Shown here: positions 1 through 13,600 of the stretch, piece after piece
Position numbering within the stretch: the first letter of the stretch is position 1
How the letters are laid out: the number at the start of each line of letters is the position of its first letter
NCBI GenBank assembly: GCA_946894095.1
Contig: OX335645.2
Coordinates: 18,251,001 to 18,315,000, forward strand
Origin: Incurvaria masculella
Lineage: Eukaryota; Arthropoda; Insecta; Lepidoptera; Incurvariidae
DNA: 64,000 nucleotides
Reading direction: 5' to 3'
Notes under the pieces: generated by a model
Seen by the model: only the letters and a program-made list of their open reading frames with translations
The model's database searches: none
Told to the model about the DNA's origin: nothing
Position numbers and translations under genes: made by a program

Positions 1-189
1 TCCATACCTCGCCGCAGCTCCTGCCGGCTAACACGAGATCAAAGCACAGCAAGGAGCTCCAGCAACACGGCCCACGACATACGTCAGACAAACGACAAGC
101 GAGATGACAGACAAGCAGGCAGTCATCGGCATCTCTTTCTCTCGCTTCTCCTCGTCGTTACCGTGTTCAAAAAGTGCTCATAGGTAATG

Positions 190-345
190 ATTATGTTTAA
201 CCCGTTAAAAAATATTGTAAACAGGCTTATGGTCCAAACATTAACCAGGTATTCCCGGGCATCTCTAGCTTTACATATTTTGTTCCAATACTTGGTTGAC
301 ATTTGTACCATAAGCCCGTTAACACCTATGTAGGTATATTTTGTG
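190..345. repeat. Diverged copy of the ACAGGGTG MITE
   Basis: Shares TATGGTCCAAACATTAACCA and, at the other end, ACCATAAGCCCGTTAACACC with the copy at 2667-2890. Confidence 0.55.
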
Positions 346-687
346 TAAAGAAGAAAAACGCAATAATTTTATGGTTGACCTGAAAAACTATTGAAAAATT
401 TTGAAAAATATAGTATTTTATTTTATTTGGGAACTATTTTTCTTTTCGCGCGTTTCGCGGATGAGAGTTAGATGGGAAAATGTGTCCGACAAATAGAACT
501 AGCATAGGGCGCTGTGCTTACAAATACATTCTACATCTTACAATAACATTCTAAGCCCCGTGTGCCCCCGAGCCTAATATCGTGATAACTTTTAATTTTT
601 GAGCGTACGAAGCGCCAACGGTCTTTTCAGCTTGGGAAAAAAGTTATCGCGTGACTGAGCTGTTTTACTCTACAGTATATCCATTCA

Positions 688-815
688 TAAAAGCGAGAGC
701 GAGAAGTTCTCGTGTTCTTTTCTGTCAAACTCTATGTAGAAAAAAAGATGCCCACTGTTTTTCTATATAGAGTTTAAGCGAAGACGAGAACTTTTTGCTT
801 TCGCTTTCCTGAAAT
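688..815. repeat. Imperfect inverted repeat upstream of lgd
   Basis: AAAAGCGAGAGCGAGAAGTT is mirrored by AACTTTTTGCTTTCGCTTT; the inner arms share CTCTATGTAGAAAAA and TTTTTCTATATAGAG. Could be a small MITE or a hairpin. Confidence 0.5.
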
Positions 816-963
816 TGATTGATATGAAATAAAGACATACAGAGTCAACTGACTGATGAGAGAAATTCGTTTCATACAAAATGTACTAAAATTATTGTTT
901 TTACTTAAAAAAAATTTCAATCGTTGCGTAGTTTGAAAATCATTAATTAAATCAAAATCATTG

Positions 964-1275
964 AGCTGGTAGTCTCAGTTCTCACCTAAATTGGCGTTTA
1001 CGTAACTTCGAAGTTCCGTAAAAACGTCAAACTCCAGACAAGTTTTTACTAGATATTCTGTGGTTTTACTTCTTCAAGCTGTCAAAGTCAAACGCGGACT
1101 TCCGATTAGTATGAAAACGCGGAGTGGACGTAAACGGCAACGTCGACGTATTTACAGCGCGCGCAGTGGGCGTTAAGCGAATTAGCATTTGCGAGTCCGA
1201 GTTTGATTTGACAGCTTACTCAACGTTGCCGTGGCTTACTCAAAGTGGCGTGTTTAATCGTACGTTAACGTTGAT
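964..1275. repeat. Foldback MITE, partial, just upstream of lgd exon 1
   Basis: Left terminus GAGCTGGTAGTCTCAGTTCT and interior AACTTCGAAGTTCCGTAAAA, GTAAACGGCAACGTCGACGT match 62110-62460 in reverse. The other terminus is missing. Confidence 0.7.
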
Positions 1276-1580
1276 TTTAATTTTTTGTCCATTCGTGCAC
1301 TTATTGAGGAAAAAATAAGAAACTATATCTCAACAATACGAAAGATAAGGCTGTATAGCAAGAGCTCTTGTCTCTCCGTCTCGATAAAGGTAAAAATAAA
1401 AGAATGGTTTGCCCCTGTCATATTAATCACTTTTCTTTGATTTTAATATTCTGTGTACTTATAATACTTTTCTTCCATTCCCAGAGGGAGGAGGATGACT
1501 TTTCTTCAAACACTGAATTTAATTCAGGCATATCCTTTCAGATAGATCTGTCATTTGCATCATTGCTTTGCAGCTCCGAA

Positions 1581-1631
1581 ATGTTCCGTAAACCAAATAA
1601 ACCGAGTTCTTCGAGGAGCTCGAAACCTGAG
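1581..1631 (+). CDS. lgd: lgd coding exon 1 (residues 1-17)
   Basis: Starts at ATG in context CCGAAATGT and encodes a basic, serine-rich N-terminus. It ends in phase 0 before a strong GTGAGT donor at 1632. The frame stays open upstream to 1368, but a CAG at 1571-1573 just before the ATG could be the acceptor of a 5'UTR intron, so the transcript start is not fixed. This is the least certain exon because it is so short. Confidence 0.85.
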
Positions 1632-4600
1632 GTGAGTCATTGGTTCTGTAAATTACCACAGCTTTAAATTGGGTAGACACGTTCTGTTGGATGATTGAAC
1701 ACCGCATTGAAAACACAAAAAAAATAATTAAATTGTCCCTTAGTTTTTTATTATTTATTTTATTTTATTATTACTATTAAGTACTCTTGCTTATCGTTTA
1801 TAAAACCTTATAAATAAAACATTAAAGAATCTCTTCTTACAGAAATGTGAACAAGAAGCTCTCCGTTCTACCATAGATTAATAAAACTTACTGGCTCTAT
1901 GATTCTACTGTTGAATAAATTGTATGAATGCTGCCTAGCATATTGCCATGTAGTTTAGCATCAGCACTCTGAGGCAGGTATACTGTTTATTTTCCAAGAG
2001 ACGCGTGCAGCGTGCAGTTGAACTAGCAGAAGTCTGCAAGATCTCAAGTACCTATTCAATCAAACAACATGGTTGATATAACACAGCTATTCTGATCTCT
2101 AATACGATCCTCTGTTAGCGACAAGTAATAAAAACAACCACATGATTTTTTTTCTGGTTACAAAGATATCACTACATATAAATAGAAGGTTTTAGGTTAC
2201 TTCGGAAATTAAAATGTCATACAGAAAATAACGCGGACTTCATTGCATATATACCATTATTTATTAAATGTAAATACTCACTAGGATAAATGTATACATA
2301 AATTTATTAAGTTGATTTTTAAGCCAAAATCTCCATCAATATTGACCTTACTTCTCCCTTTGCAATAAGGACTATTTTGGTGACAAAAGCTCTGTCTAAA
2401 TTGACCAAATGGAAGCCAAGGCATTAAGAAATCTTTAAAGTCTTGCTGTAATCTTGACTGTAACTAGGCACAGGTGTGCTTACGTTTTTAAATATGTATG
2501 ATATCAGCTATTTAAAATTGTTTAATGGTTTTTATAGAAATATTTTATTTCTGTTTTATAGAAAAAAAACCAAACAAGAAAAAATATAAATTATAAAGCT
2601 AATTTGATTTTTGATTACCATACATATATTTACCATTTTCTAATGATATATGTGCAACAATAATATACAGGGTGTTAACGGAGGTATGGTCCAAAAGCTA
2701 ACCACGTATTCCTTGACATATTTGTAGGAAAAAGGGTAGAAGTCATTTTTTTTGTCCAACTTAAAAAAAATTGTCATCATACATTTTTGTAAATGGAAAA
2801 AGTATGGGGAGGACGATCTACCTTTTTTGCTTTAAATATGCCAAGGGACACGTAGTTAACGTTTGGACCATACCTCCGTTAACACCCTGTATAAACACAT
2901 AATTTTTCTATAATTTTTTTATGCTGCATTTTGTTACTGCTGCCGAAAAATATTTTTTATTGTGTTATTGTCATACTTGTCTGGAAAACAAACCTGCAGT
3001 GCAAACATGCATATTTTTTTTCCAGTTAGTATAAAAATGGCATAAAAATGTTTTTATGGGAAATAATATGGTTCATTAAATAAATTCAAACTCTACATGA
3101 GTAGTTGTGAACTTGGATATGTTTAGTTTATTTTACAGTCACCTTACCCAATGCATTCAACCACTAAAATGATAAAAAGAATTGAATACACTTCTTTGAT
3201 TTAAATCGACCGGCAGCTTTGGTTGATGCTTCTAAATCTTATTAATTTCTTGCTGTTAATATTCACTATATTTTTTTTGGGGTATATTTACTTTTCTCTC
3301 TGGAAGAGTGGATTGTGCATTCATGAATACTTGTTCTGTTCACAGCTGGGAATTTTTGGCATGCCCTCGATGGACGACGATGACGTGTCAGACGGCTCTG
3401 ATGGCGACCTGGATCTGGAAGCAGAGCTTGCGGCAATAAGCGGCTCAGACTACAAGCGGCGGCCGCGCCCCAAGCCGGCGGCGCCCGCGTCCAACCTCAG
3501 CGCTATGATTGCAGCCAGCTTGAGGGACATACCCTCAGACGAAGAGGTCTCAGGTAGAAAAATATTGCTCTTCGAGCATAGATCTAATTTTTCCCACTTA
3601 TATCGATGGAAATGGAGAAGTTTTTGCATATTGATGTTACGCTTACATTTTTTAATGCTATGGTTGAGTGTGCAGTCTCGTTTAGGATTCTTGTTTTCCT
3701 AAGCTGTCAAACTTATGTACCAAAGGGTTTCTGACAATGCTTTCGCCGTTGGAGGCGAAGCATGTCGGCCAACCATAGCATCGCATATCAGTAAAAGCCT
3801 TTCAACTTTTTACGTTATTTATGTTTCAATTTGTACATTAGTGATCATAACAAAGTCTTGCTTACAGCAGTCAGGTTTTCCAACCAGTTCAATGTAGCAG
3901 AGCAATATAAGGAAGGTCCTGGAATGTCACCTAGTTTCCTTGTGGTGTGTTATCCATTGCTATGCATATCCAGTAGCAAAAAAAAACCTTAGTTAGATAA
4001 TTGTGGTGAAGCAACTATAAGTGTGGTCAAGTTCTGGATGGGTGATTGTTTTTGACCATTGAGGTTGGCCTTGGTTTGAATTCCACTTAAAATTGACGGA
4101 AGGCGAACGTCTTCGAGGAAGATAGGACCAACTCCCTTAAGGTTCAAGGTTAGGGCAGTTCAAAAAAACCTGGGAATGTGTAAACACATTTAGACATGGA
4201 TAAGATTTGTGAATATTTTACAAATAAGAGTAGGTATGTATGTGGTATGGTATATGTGGTGTGCCCCTTTTAGAATATAATATTTTTTTATATAAATATC
4301 CTTATATATTTTTTTCGTGCGGTCATATAGGATTTAGTTTCAGAGAATTTGCCTGGCAACACTTTTCACTTGTATTCCACTTGTATTCTCCCACTCCCAT
4401 CGCATTGCATTTTGATTGTAAGAAAGACAACGGTTAAACTTAACCCCAAAATAAAATGAACACATGCTTCAACAAAAAACCTTGCACATGCCTTCCAGAT
4501 GGTGAGGATGACCCAGACATCCTGAACGAGCTGAAGGACCTGGGTATAGATGACGAGCCGGAGGCAGCTCCGCCGCCGCCGCCGCGCGCGTCCCGCGCCG

Positions 4601-7600
4601 CCCCCCCGCCCCCCTCCGCGCCCGCCCCGCCCGCTGGGGGCTTAGTCGGCGTGCTGCAAGAAAGGATAGCAAATTATACTTTGGCCGAGCAAAACGCCAA
4701 GGCCACCGGGGAGAGTAGCAGGGCCAGAAGGTGACGCTCAAACTATAAATATTGTTTAACATTGAATACAATGTGTGGGCAGTACTGTGTGTGGGTTCTG
4801 GCACCCAAATGTAATACAAGTGCTCCCGCTGCATTTCGTCCCGTGCATGTCGTAAGAGGCGAATATGGGATTTGTCGTTCTTGGTTACGAATCCACTTAA
4901 AACTGAGGTCCTACCTTACTTACTAGGTGATAGGGTTAATCCTGCTCGGGTTGGTACTATCGCATTAATTAAGCGATGATTAAAACAGTAATGAAAACGG
5001 ATCATGTTTTCCATTCCGATCAAACTCCCCATACATACGTGGAAAGAAGATCAGGTACCCTTTTCTTGTCAGAGATCCAAAATTGTACTAGAAAAAGCTT
5101 TGTTTAATCGAACTAGATGCATTTTAAAATTGTGATTGGTTTCAAAGTTATAAGGTTAGTTAGTCCCGTCGGGAAGGGCGCTCTTATCTTAAATTCCTAC
5201 AAAGTCCACCTTTGCAGGTTCAACCGAGGTCTGAAAACACTAAACGACCTGCTCAAACAAGTGAAGGCAGGAAAAGCGATCAACGAAGAAGATATACCGC
5301 CCGTCGTGAGCACGGGCAAACAGGGTCCTGCTTCTCCACCTGCCGTGGGTTCTCCGAATAAGACTCCTGAATCAAACCTGGCGCCTGAAGTTACCGAGGA
5401 AGTTCCATCGGCGCCTGCAGCGGCGCCTAGACTTCCGGAACCTATGAGTCCCACCGTGGCATCCCCTCAATCACCTGGTGTGTCTTCACCTAGTCCGGCC
5501 AGCCTACCGATGTCCGAGGAGAGACAACGGGGCTTGCGGCTGTTGTTACGTAAGTGTTTGCATATAAAATGTGCCTTAGAAATATTCCCTAATAAAACTC
5601 CTTACTCTCCCTAACCCATCCGGTGACAACCGGTGTGTATTTTTTTGTGTGAATAAAAGAAAAAGAAATACATTATCAGAAGATCTACATTATGAACAAA
5701 TATAACAGTTCAACTTAAACTCAAAAGTAAATAAATATGTAAATATATTTAAACAAAAGCCCTTGCGGATACCGTACAACGACAAGTTTCATTCATCTCT
5801 AAAGTAATGTGAAGAAGCACCTGCCCGGCTGGCATGGTTTTCCCCCCGAAAATGTTGAAAAGCCCATGGGCACCTCTAATGAGGGCCTGTTATATGCCAT
5901 ATGTCACGATCAAAATGTGTTTGATGTGTACATTTTAAAGTTAATTGAGTATATGAAAACATAATTGATTTGATGATTGAAATATAAATTTAATTTAACA
6001 AAAAATTCCCTCAATGTCATAAATGCATCAGTTACATATTAAATACATTGTTATGCCCTAGAATGTTTTCTGGTTTGTCTCCAGGGAGTTGTGATGGTGC
6101 ATGATTGTTTTTATTATTGATTGTGTAATTGATATACAAGTTATGTTGCACTTAATTTTAATGTTTATTTTTTATTTTCTTGCTTAAATCTGTTATTTTT
6201 AAGTACTGCAATTTTGTTTTGTTTGAGGGGGCACGTTTTTTATCTTTTAAAAGTAAATGTTAGGAATTTATTTTTGGCATCTTCCCCATTTTAGCGCCCT
6301 GTGCCTCACAACTCTAGTGCCTTCTCGGAAACGTAACATTATGTTAAATTGCCTGCTCATGGCTGATATCTATGTGCAATGCCATGATAAGTACTCGAGC
6401 AATAACGTTTGTAGAGCGTCGCGAAGAGTTCAAGTCGGCCGCGTTGTCTGCTAAACACGCGGGCGACAAAGCGACGGCGCTGGAGTACCTCAAGATGGTG
6501 AAACAGTTCGACCTGGTGGTGGAAGCGTACCGACGCGGCGAACCCATGGACCTGAGCGAGCTGCCGCCGCCGCCAGGTGCCTCCCCTCCGCCGCAGGCTC
6601 ACAAGGAGGAGGGCGCTGTGCAGGGGAACTCCACAGGTGGGTGTGCTTACCCCATTCGAAACTTACATTTTATTTCTGTCTGGTGAATTCCGAGACAATG
6701 GCGCAAAATATCGCTCAGGCCTTTTAGGCTGTTACCGAGCTATTCCATAGTCGGAATCTATGTGTAACTTTAGGTCCACTTCTCCTACTGAGTAGGAGGA
6801 TTAACCCCGCCCTTTGGATGAAAAGAAGTCGAAGTCGGTCGTGTTTTCCATCTAGTTCAATGTAGCCGTGCTCATAAAGGAAAGGTCATGCCATGCGCCT
6901 AATTCCTAAGGCGCCATAGTAGGAGGTTCCCTTTATGAGCACTGTAAGTATTTTAATATTCGTTTTAAACCAGGTAAAACTCTGGTATTATGACTCGGCT
7001 CGTCGATCTTCTGCGTTTGCGGTAATCGAACAGTCTTTGAAGTGGTGCAAAATAAACCAATGATCGAAAGTGATTTTTTGGCAGTGTAACCTTGTCGCGG
7101 TGTAGGTTTTGTTTTTAGAGAAAAAATATATAACAGGTGATATTTTTGGGTCTCAGGGATCTGAATAGTCGGTCTCCAGAGTTCCCAGCGACAGTCACAT
7201 CAATGGACCTATTGATGTGTTCTCTAGCTCGAATTAAAAATTCAAAATACAATATGTAAGTATTTTGGTTTCAGTTAGTTGTAGTCTTCATAGGCGTATA
7301 GATAACTATATCTTTTGAAAATCTTGCAATGAGAGCACAATATGTGTTATGTATTTTACTACTATATTGCCGAATTATCTGCTAGTTTGTCTTAGAAGTG
7401 TTTTCTTTTACCAAACATGATTGAAACCCTAATGTCACTATATTCTAGTCCTTTACAACCACTTAGCTGAGGGACCTAAGTCGATGATACCATTAACTTA
7501 AAATCAAGTTAACAAATATTTAACACACACCCACAAGTTTAGAGAAAGTAAACATTACATTCGTTGTGGCAGTGTATGCTTGTATATCTCACTCTTGCTT

Positions 7601-10600
7601 CATTGTTCCACGAAGCCATTACAGTTGGCAGCTTCCTGTTGAGAGCTGTGTTTTGCTCATGTTACATACATCTTCACCTATCGTACAGTGTCGCCCGGTG
7701 ACCCTGAGGAAGAGACGGCTCCGAAAGGGTTGATCACTGCCAGTTCTGTCGACGAAGCTTTAAGGCAACGGTTGGAGGTATATAAGGTTAGCCGAAAATT
7801 CAGTTAATTTGCTTTTCTCATAAAATTTTGGCGAATTGTATCTGTTATACATATGTAGTCCACAATTTAATTTCAGGATTCTGATACATCACACAGAAAA
7901 TAAAGCTCAGTTTTTCATAATTAGATTTTGCTTTATGTATCTTTTCAAGCATTTTGAAAGAACACAATTTATGAGATCCAAGTATTTAAAGCAAGTGGTT
8001 TGAGGTGCTGAGTAATTTGAGGACAGCAATTAAACCTGTGCCTACTACTACTACCGACTGTGATTATATAAAAATGGCAGGTTAGGTTAGATTATATCAA
8101 AGCAGTGCTCTTAGAAATTTAAGAAGAACCTCTTCACACCAGACAAAGTGCCGGGATATGTTTGGTGAAGCAGTTATTATCAATAGTTTTTTTTCTGTAA
8201 TCTAACTATAAATATCTTCTTTTATAAATTTTTAAGCCTGTTTCAGTGGTGAGTCAGTTGTTGCATGTTCGTTAGTTGCTATGTAACCCCACAATGAAAT
8301 CTAAACTTAGTACAAAACACCGTGTTATCACCGACAGGAGCAAGAGGCGAAAGCCAAGGAGCAGGGCAACTCGTCCAAGATGCGCCGCATGGGGCGCATC
8401 GCGAAGCAGTACGAGGAGGCTATCAAGTTGAACGCGGCCGGGCGGCCCGTGCCGGTGGACGAGCTGCCCACGCCGCCCGGCTACGCACCTCTCCCGGTCG
8501 CGCACGCGCCGCCGCCGCCAAAGGTGAGCTACGCCACGATCAATGCAGGGCAAGGGGCGTATTGTGTAGCAGTACAAGGAGGGTATCAAGCTGAACAGGG
8601 CCGGGCAGGCCGTGCGGGTGGACAAGCTGCCCACGCTGCCCGGGTACGCCTTGGCCTAGCTTGCTGACCTTTGTTCCTCGCTTAATCTTATTTCTGGCAT
8701 GGCCTTGCCAGTTTTTGGGCGCCTGGGGTATCACTTTTTTTAACATATTCCTTTTATCTTTCTTGGACTTTTCTGCATCCCAAACTGCCGCTGCCCGATG
8801 CTAATATTCTGATAATTTATCTAGGGTTGCACATATCAGTGTAGCGTAAGCCTTCATTCCGTATCCTGTTCCTGTCATAGTCATACCTTACTTTTCATTA
8901 GTGACCCTATCTTATTTTTCTCAATACTTATTGTTTGCCGCGCAGGCAGCGGTCGCCAGCCCCGGGGCTCCGGCGGCCCGGCCCGCGGTCCCCCCGCGCG
9001 GCCCCGCCGCCCCGCACCCCGCCGCCCCCGCCGGTCCGCCCGCGGGCACGCGCGCCGGCAAGCAGCTCGCATTCCTGCTGCAGAGACAGAAGGAGTTTAA
9101 GGACGCTGCGCTCGCTGCCAAGAAGGAAGGTGAGCGGGTTTTACAGCAGTCTCATAACTATAACGATGATAATAAGTATGTAGGATGGAATGCATAAAAA
9201 GAAAGAAAACTATGACCACTTTACATGTATATTGCCATGCTGAACAAAGTCTGGTTTTCACCAAGTGCTGATTTATTTTAATCGACAGTTAAGGGCCTTT
9301 ATTACTAAAGTGCTGATAATCTTGTACTGGTATTGATTGGAAGCTGCTAAGAAAGGCCATTAATATGTGGCGATCAAGCTAATCAGCAGTAGTGGAAAAA
9401 GGCCTTAGTGAAACAAGAAAACCTTTTGTGAATCTTTTTTGTGCCGCTAACTTCTCCTCGACGCACTAAGAATTCTCTGCCCGTATTAAAAGCCTCGTAT
9501 TTACATACTTTTCGTTTGAACACTTAACCTTTTGTTGCGGACAGTGACTACAGAGATAAAGATTTAATCGCATTGCACCCAGTTATAATTTGACTCAAGT
9601 AAAATATATTTCTCGTACTAAGCAAGTACGCTATGCGGCAAACTTATATTCGATATGAGGTGACAAATTTTGTAATCCTAATTTTATGTTAGAGGGCCTC
9701 TTTTTGTTTATGTTCGATCCATTGATCGATCTACTATTACTTTACTGTTTATTGTTTATTCATCATCCATAGACAGTACACTGCACTCGGATTTGTCATA
9801 TTTTATCATTAGCCAGTTCGGGGAAATCCCAGCGAAGAAGAACTGGAAAGAAACTCCGCTGGTTTTTTTTTTTCAACGTCCACTTAGTCTAAATTTACAA
9901 AAGTATTTAGACTCACAGATAAACACGCTAAATTAATATGAATTGAAGAGAATCAGCAATTCATGTCATATGCAACAGTTCATGACAAATATCAGTTTAT
10001 TAGTAAAGACCATGCCCGCCATCTAGAATGTTGCCAATTGGAGCAAGCCAGTCCCCACAAACAGCACCTGTTCACGAGCATCACGCCAGGCACAGCCATC
10101 GCCTCTATCAACCATATTTTAGGGAAAGAGGAGACCCGAACCCAGCGTCGCCGCAAGTAGGGACCTTAAAGCGATGCACTACTCCAGTGGCAACATGAAA
10201 AAGTTGTGAAAGCTCTGTACGATTTAGTTTTAATACGATTATTTCTGTCATGAACTACTACAGTGACCTGTAAACGAAGAGTCAAAATACAAAATACATT
10301 ATTATTCTTACAGCTAAAAAAAAAAACTATATAATATTACACTTTAAATGCTACCACCTACAGAAAATTAAGAGTACAATGGTTTGAGAGCAACCATATA
10401 CGAATAAGATTCCTGAAAGAGATTCTGACCAACACCTACAGTTAAATAATGCTTCAATACAGTTCGGGTGTACAGAGCCCTCGTTAGTATTGATACGAAA
10501 TTGTATCAAATCAATATTATTTTGTTAGTAATTTCATACTACACGTAGTAGTATAATGTATCGAGTGTCAAAATTAGTAAAAAAAAAAAAAAAAGTCAAT

Positions 10601-13600
10601 GTTATAGTAGGATACGTTTGGTACCCAGTCAGCATGTGGTCAAAATCTCAGGAAATTCAAATTTATCAACTAGGGCCTCTTTAACACTATAATAAGCCTT
10701 TTGTGTTAAGAATTTCTTAATCTTAGCCTTAAACATTTTTTCACTTAAGGCGCTAGGACTAGCCAACTACTCGCGCCATACAAATGCACTTTTTAACAAA
10801 TGTAATAATATGTAGTGAAACGCTTCAGCAAATCCAAATAGAACTCCAGACTGATAATGGATTGTTAATATTTTTTTATTCCATCATTTATTTAAATAAT
10901 AATAAAAATAAAAAAGTTGATTTTTCTCATTAGAAATCTGAAAGTAATTCGATTTCTAGATATAAGCAAAAACAGCATATATGCATAAACAAAAAATTCC
11001 ATTTGCTTTTAGATTTCTACATTTAGTCAAAAAAGTTCGGAAATGGACACCGTTTCCGCAATGTATTTTGTATAGAAAAAGGAAACATACATTAACGAAA
11101 ATAATTCGATTCCTAGACAAGGAATCATATATTGTAAGAATGACACTTATAATCGTCAGACTTAGTTAGTTAACTTGGGGTGCCTCGTCTAACTTTGCGA
11201 TTTGGCTAGTACCAGGCCCTTAAGGCTACGCCGTCCACCCGTGGGAAAAAAAATATTGCCCCAACACATTGACACAACGTGCTCACTCACACAAATGTAA
11301 GACATTTACACGGCGCACATTGGATCACGATGCACGGTGGACTTGGACTATGTATTTTTTTAAATATAATAAAATTATTACGTATTATTTCATTGTTATA
11401 ATCCCACATGTTTGTGATTATTACAAGTGAGCCTGGATATAAACCGTTTTCTTTGTAAAATCATGCTACCATGTCTATCTGAATCATAGAATCCTAACGG
11501 GTTATTAGAGTGATTGTGAAGTTTTTTTAAAAGACACAATAGCGCATTGAAATATGTATTTCATAGCAAAAATGTGTGCACTTTTTTTTATGCGACCTGA
11601 CATGGATGGCTAATGTCACACAACTACCGTTATGAATACACCACATTCCCGAAGGAATTAGGTGCCTTTCCAGGACGTTCCCTTAATGAGCAGCGCTACA
11701 TTGAACTGGATGGAAAACACGGACAATTTTTCATTGCCGCTTCGACCATAATTTCATCCATCGCGATGGTAACAACCCGGGCGGGCTTAAACCCAACCAC
11801 CTAGTAGGGGAAGGGGACCTACAGTTTTACATGGATTCCGAACGAAGAAGCAGCTCGCATTCGTGACGAAATGCACTTATCGAACTCGGAAAGACAAAGA
11901 CAGTGGTGCATGTCGAAATTAAACCCAGGCCTCTGGTACGCTAGGCCAGTTTCCGCGCCATAAGGCTACGAGCCGCTAAAAGATTGAAAAGATTTTTAAA
12001 CGAGGAGAAAGCGAGTGGTTTGATTTCAGAAAATATGTTGCAGAGCTCGGTCTCGTGCGTTTTTACGGCAGTAAAGTACATTGCCGACCGGCGCCGGCCG
12101 CCTTTAGTTCGTGATATTTTATGGCACGCAGCTGGCCTATTCTTTTGAAATATGTTACAAATTCACATTTGTATGATCTATGCAAACACCTTGGCATTTT
12201 CAATACATCTAAAATAAACTACGTACATAACTTACGAATTAACTCCTTACGTTTATGTTTTTATTCCTAGTCCGATCAAGTGGGTCGGTGATAGTTCAAT
12301 CAAAAATATGTAATACTAGCTGAGGTACCCGGCTAAGCTCGGGTCAATTTCGTTTCGGACTGATGTCGGGATGATCAAACATTTTATGTTATACCAGAAG
12401 GGATAAAAGTATCTATTTTCATTTAGGAATCAATTTATTACTACCAAATGTGCATTTGAAATAAATTATCAATTTTTATTGTAGTTATGGTTCACTGTTT
12501 TGGCTATAATGGCTTACACATAAGATATTGATGTATACTGTGGCGGATTTTTGTAGGACTATTTAAGATAAACATTTCTATCATGCATAACATACGTGTA
12601 ACTTTAGCGGTTTTGGCACCGCACCCCAGAATATCTCGCAGGAGGTAAATTGTTACCTGCTTACTTGATATTTTGGACAATTCACACAATATCTTTATAA
12701 ATTGTGGCCTATGTGTTATTCTGATGTATAATCTATATCAGTCCATCCATTCAGTAGTTTTTACGTGAAAGAGTAACTAACATCCATGCATACTTACAAA
12801 CTTTCGCGTTTATAATATTAGTAGGATGCACTAGAGCAGAATTGAGCGGAAGTGTCGTGCACGGCGGCCTAGTTTTGAGTTGACTAAAAATGTGAAGGGT
12901 TATTTAGTTTTTGTATTATAAGCTAGCTTAGTGGGAGGATCGGGATTTTTCGATATTAATTTATAAAATTAAAAATACTGAAAGGTATATCGATGAGGGT
13001 ACCTGCTTTACAATTTTTTTAATTTGCAGAGATCGAAAGTGATACATTCATTACCTTTTTTGTAGGATTTGTGTGTCTTTTTTTTACTTTGCTCACCGGC
13101 ATTGCAACAAAGCAATCCGATTGTACTTCTTCTGTTTCAGTTAAACCGGTTTTTTTGGTCAGTGCGCGCGCTGGCAATAAAAAGAAGTTTGGTTGCAGGG
13201 TGGATTATTTTTTTGTCGCGTTTCGAAGCGTGGTGTTTTAATTACAACGTGCACCATTGCAATATGGTGTGTTACTACACTATAAGCCTTCAGAGTTTTA
13301 GATAGAACCTAACCTTACGGATCCATAAAAACAGCACTTACTTTGATAGAAATAAAATTATAATTTCCTCTCATGTATTATTATTGACATAGTTATCTAG
13401 CGGCGGCTATTTCACGCCTTCGAGTTTTCAGTAGGTTCAGTAATTATATACACAATTATAATCTATTTCAATTACTAGTAACTAAATTAGCTGTTGACAC
13501 TATTGAAATAAAGTATTAAAGAAAATTTAAAAATATATTATTATGCACAGCAATATTAAATGGTAAAATACATAAATAGCCCTGTGTTGTTAGTTTATCA

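Noticed and set aside
4469..4834. Minus-strand ORF of 121 codons over lgd exon 3
   Set aside because: It is the antisense shadow of a GC-rich coding exon.
8272..8746. Minus-strand ORFs over exon 7 and its echo
   Set aside because: Antisense of coding sequence and of its decayed copy; no independent support.
11613..11804. Recurring ORFs containing the residues GKHGQFFIAAST
   Set aside because: They are translations of minus-oriented SINE copies, not genes.
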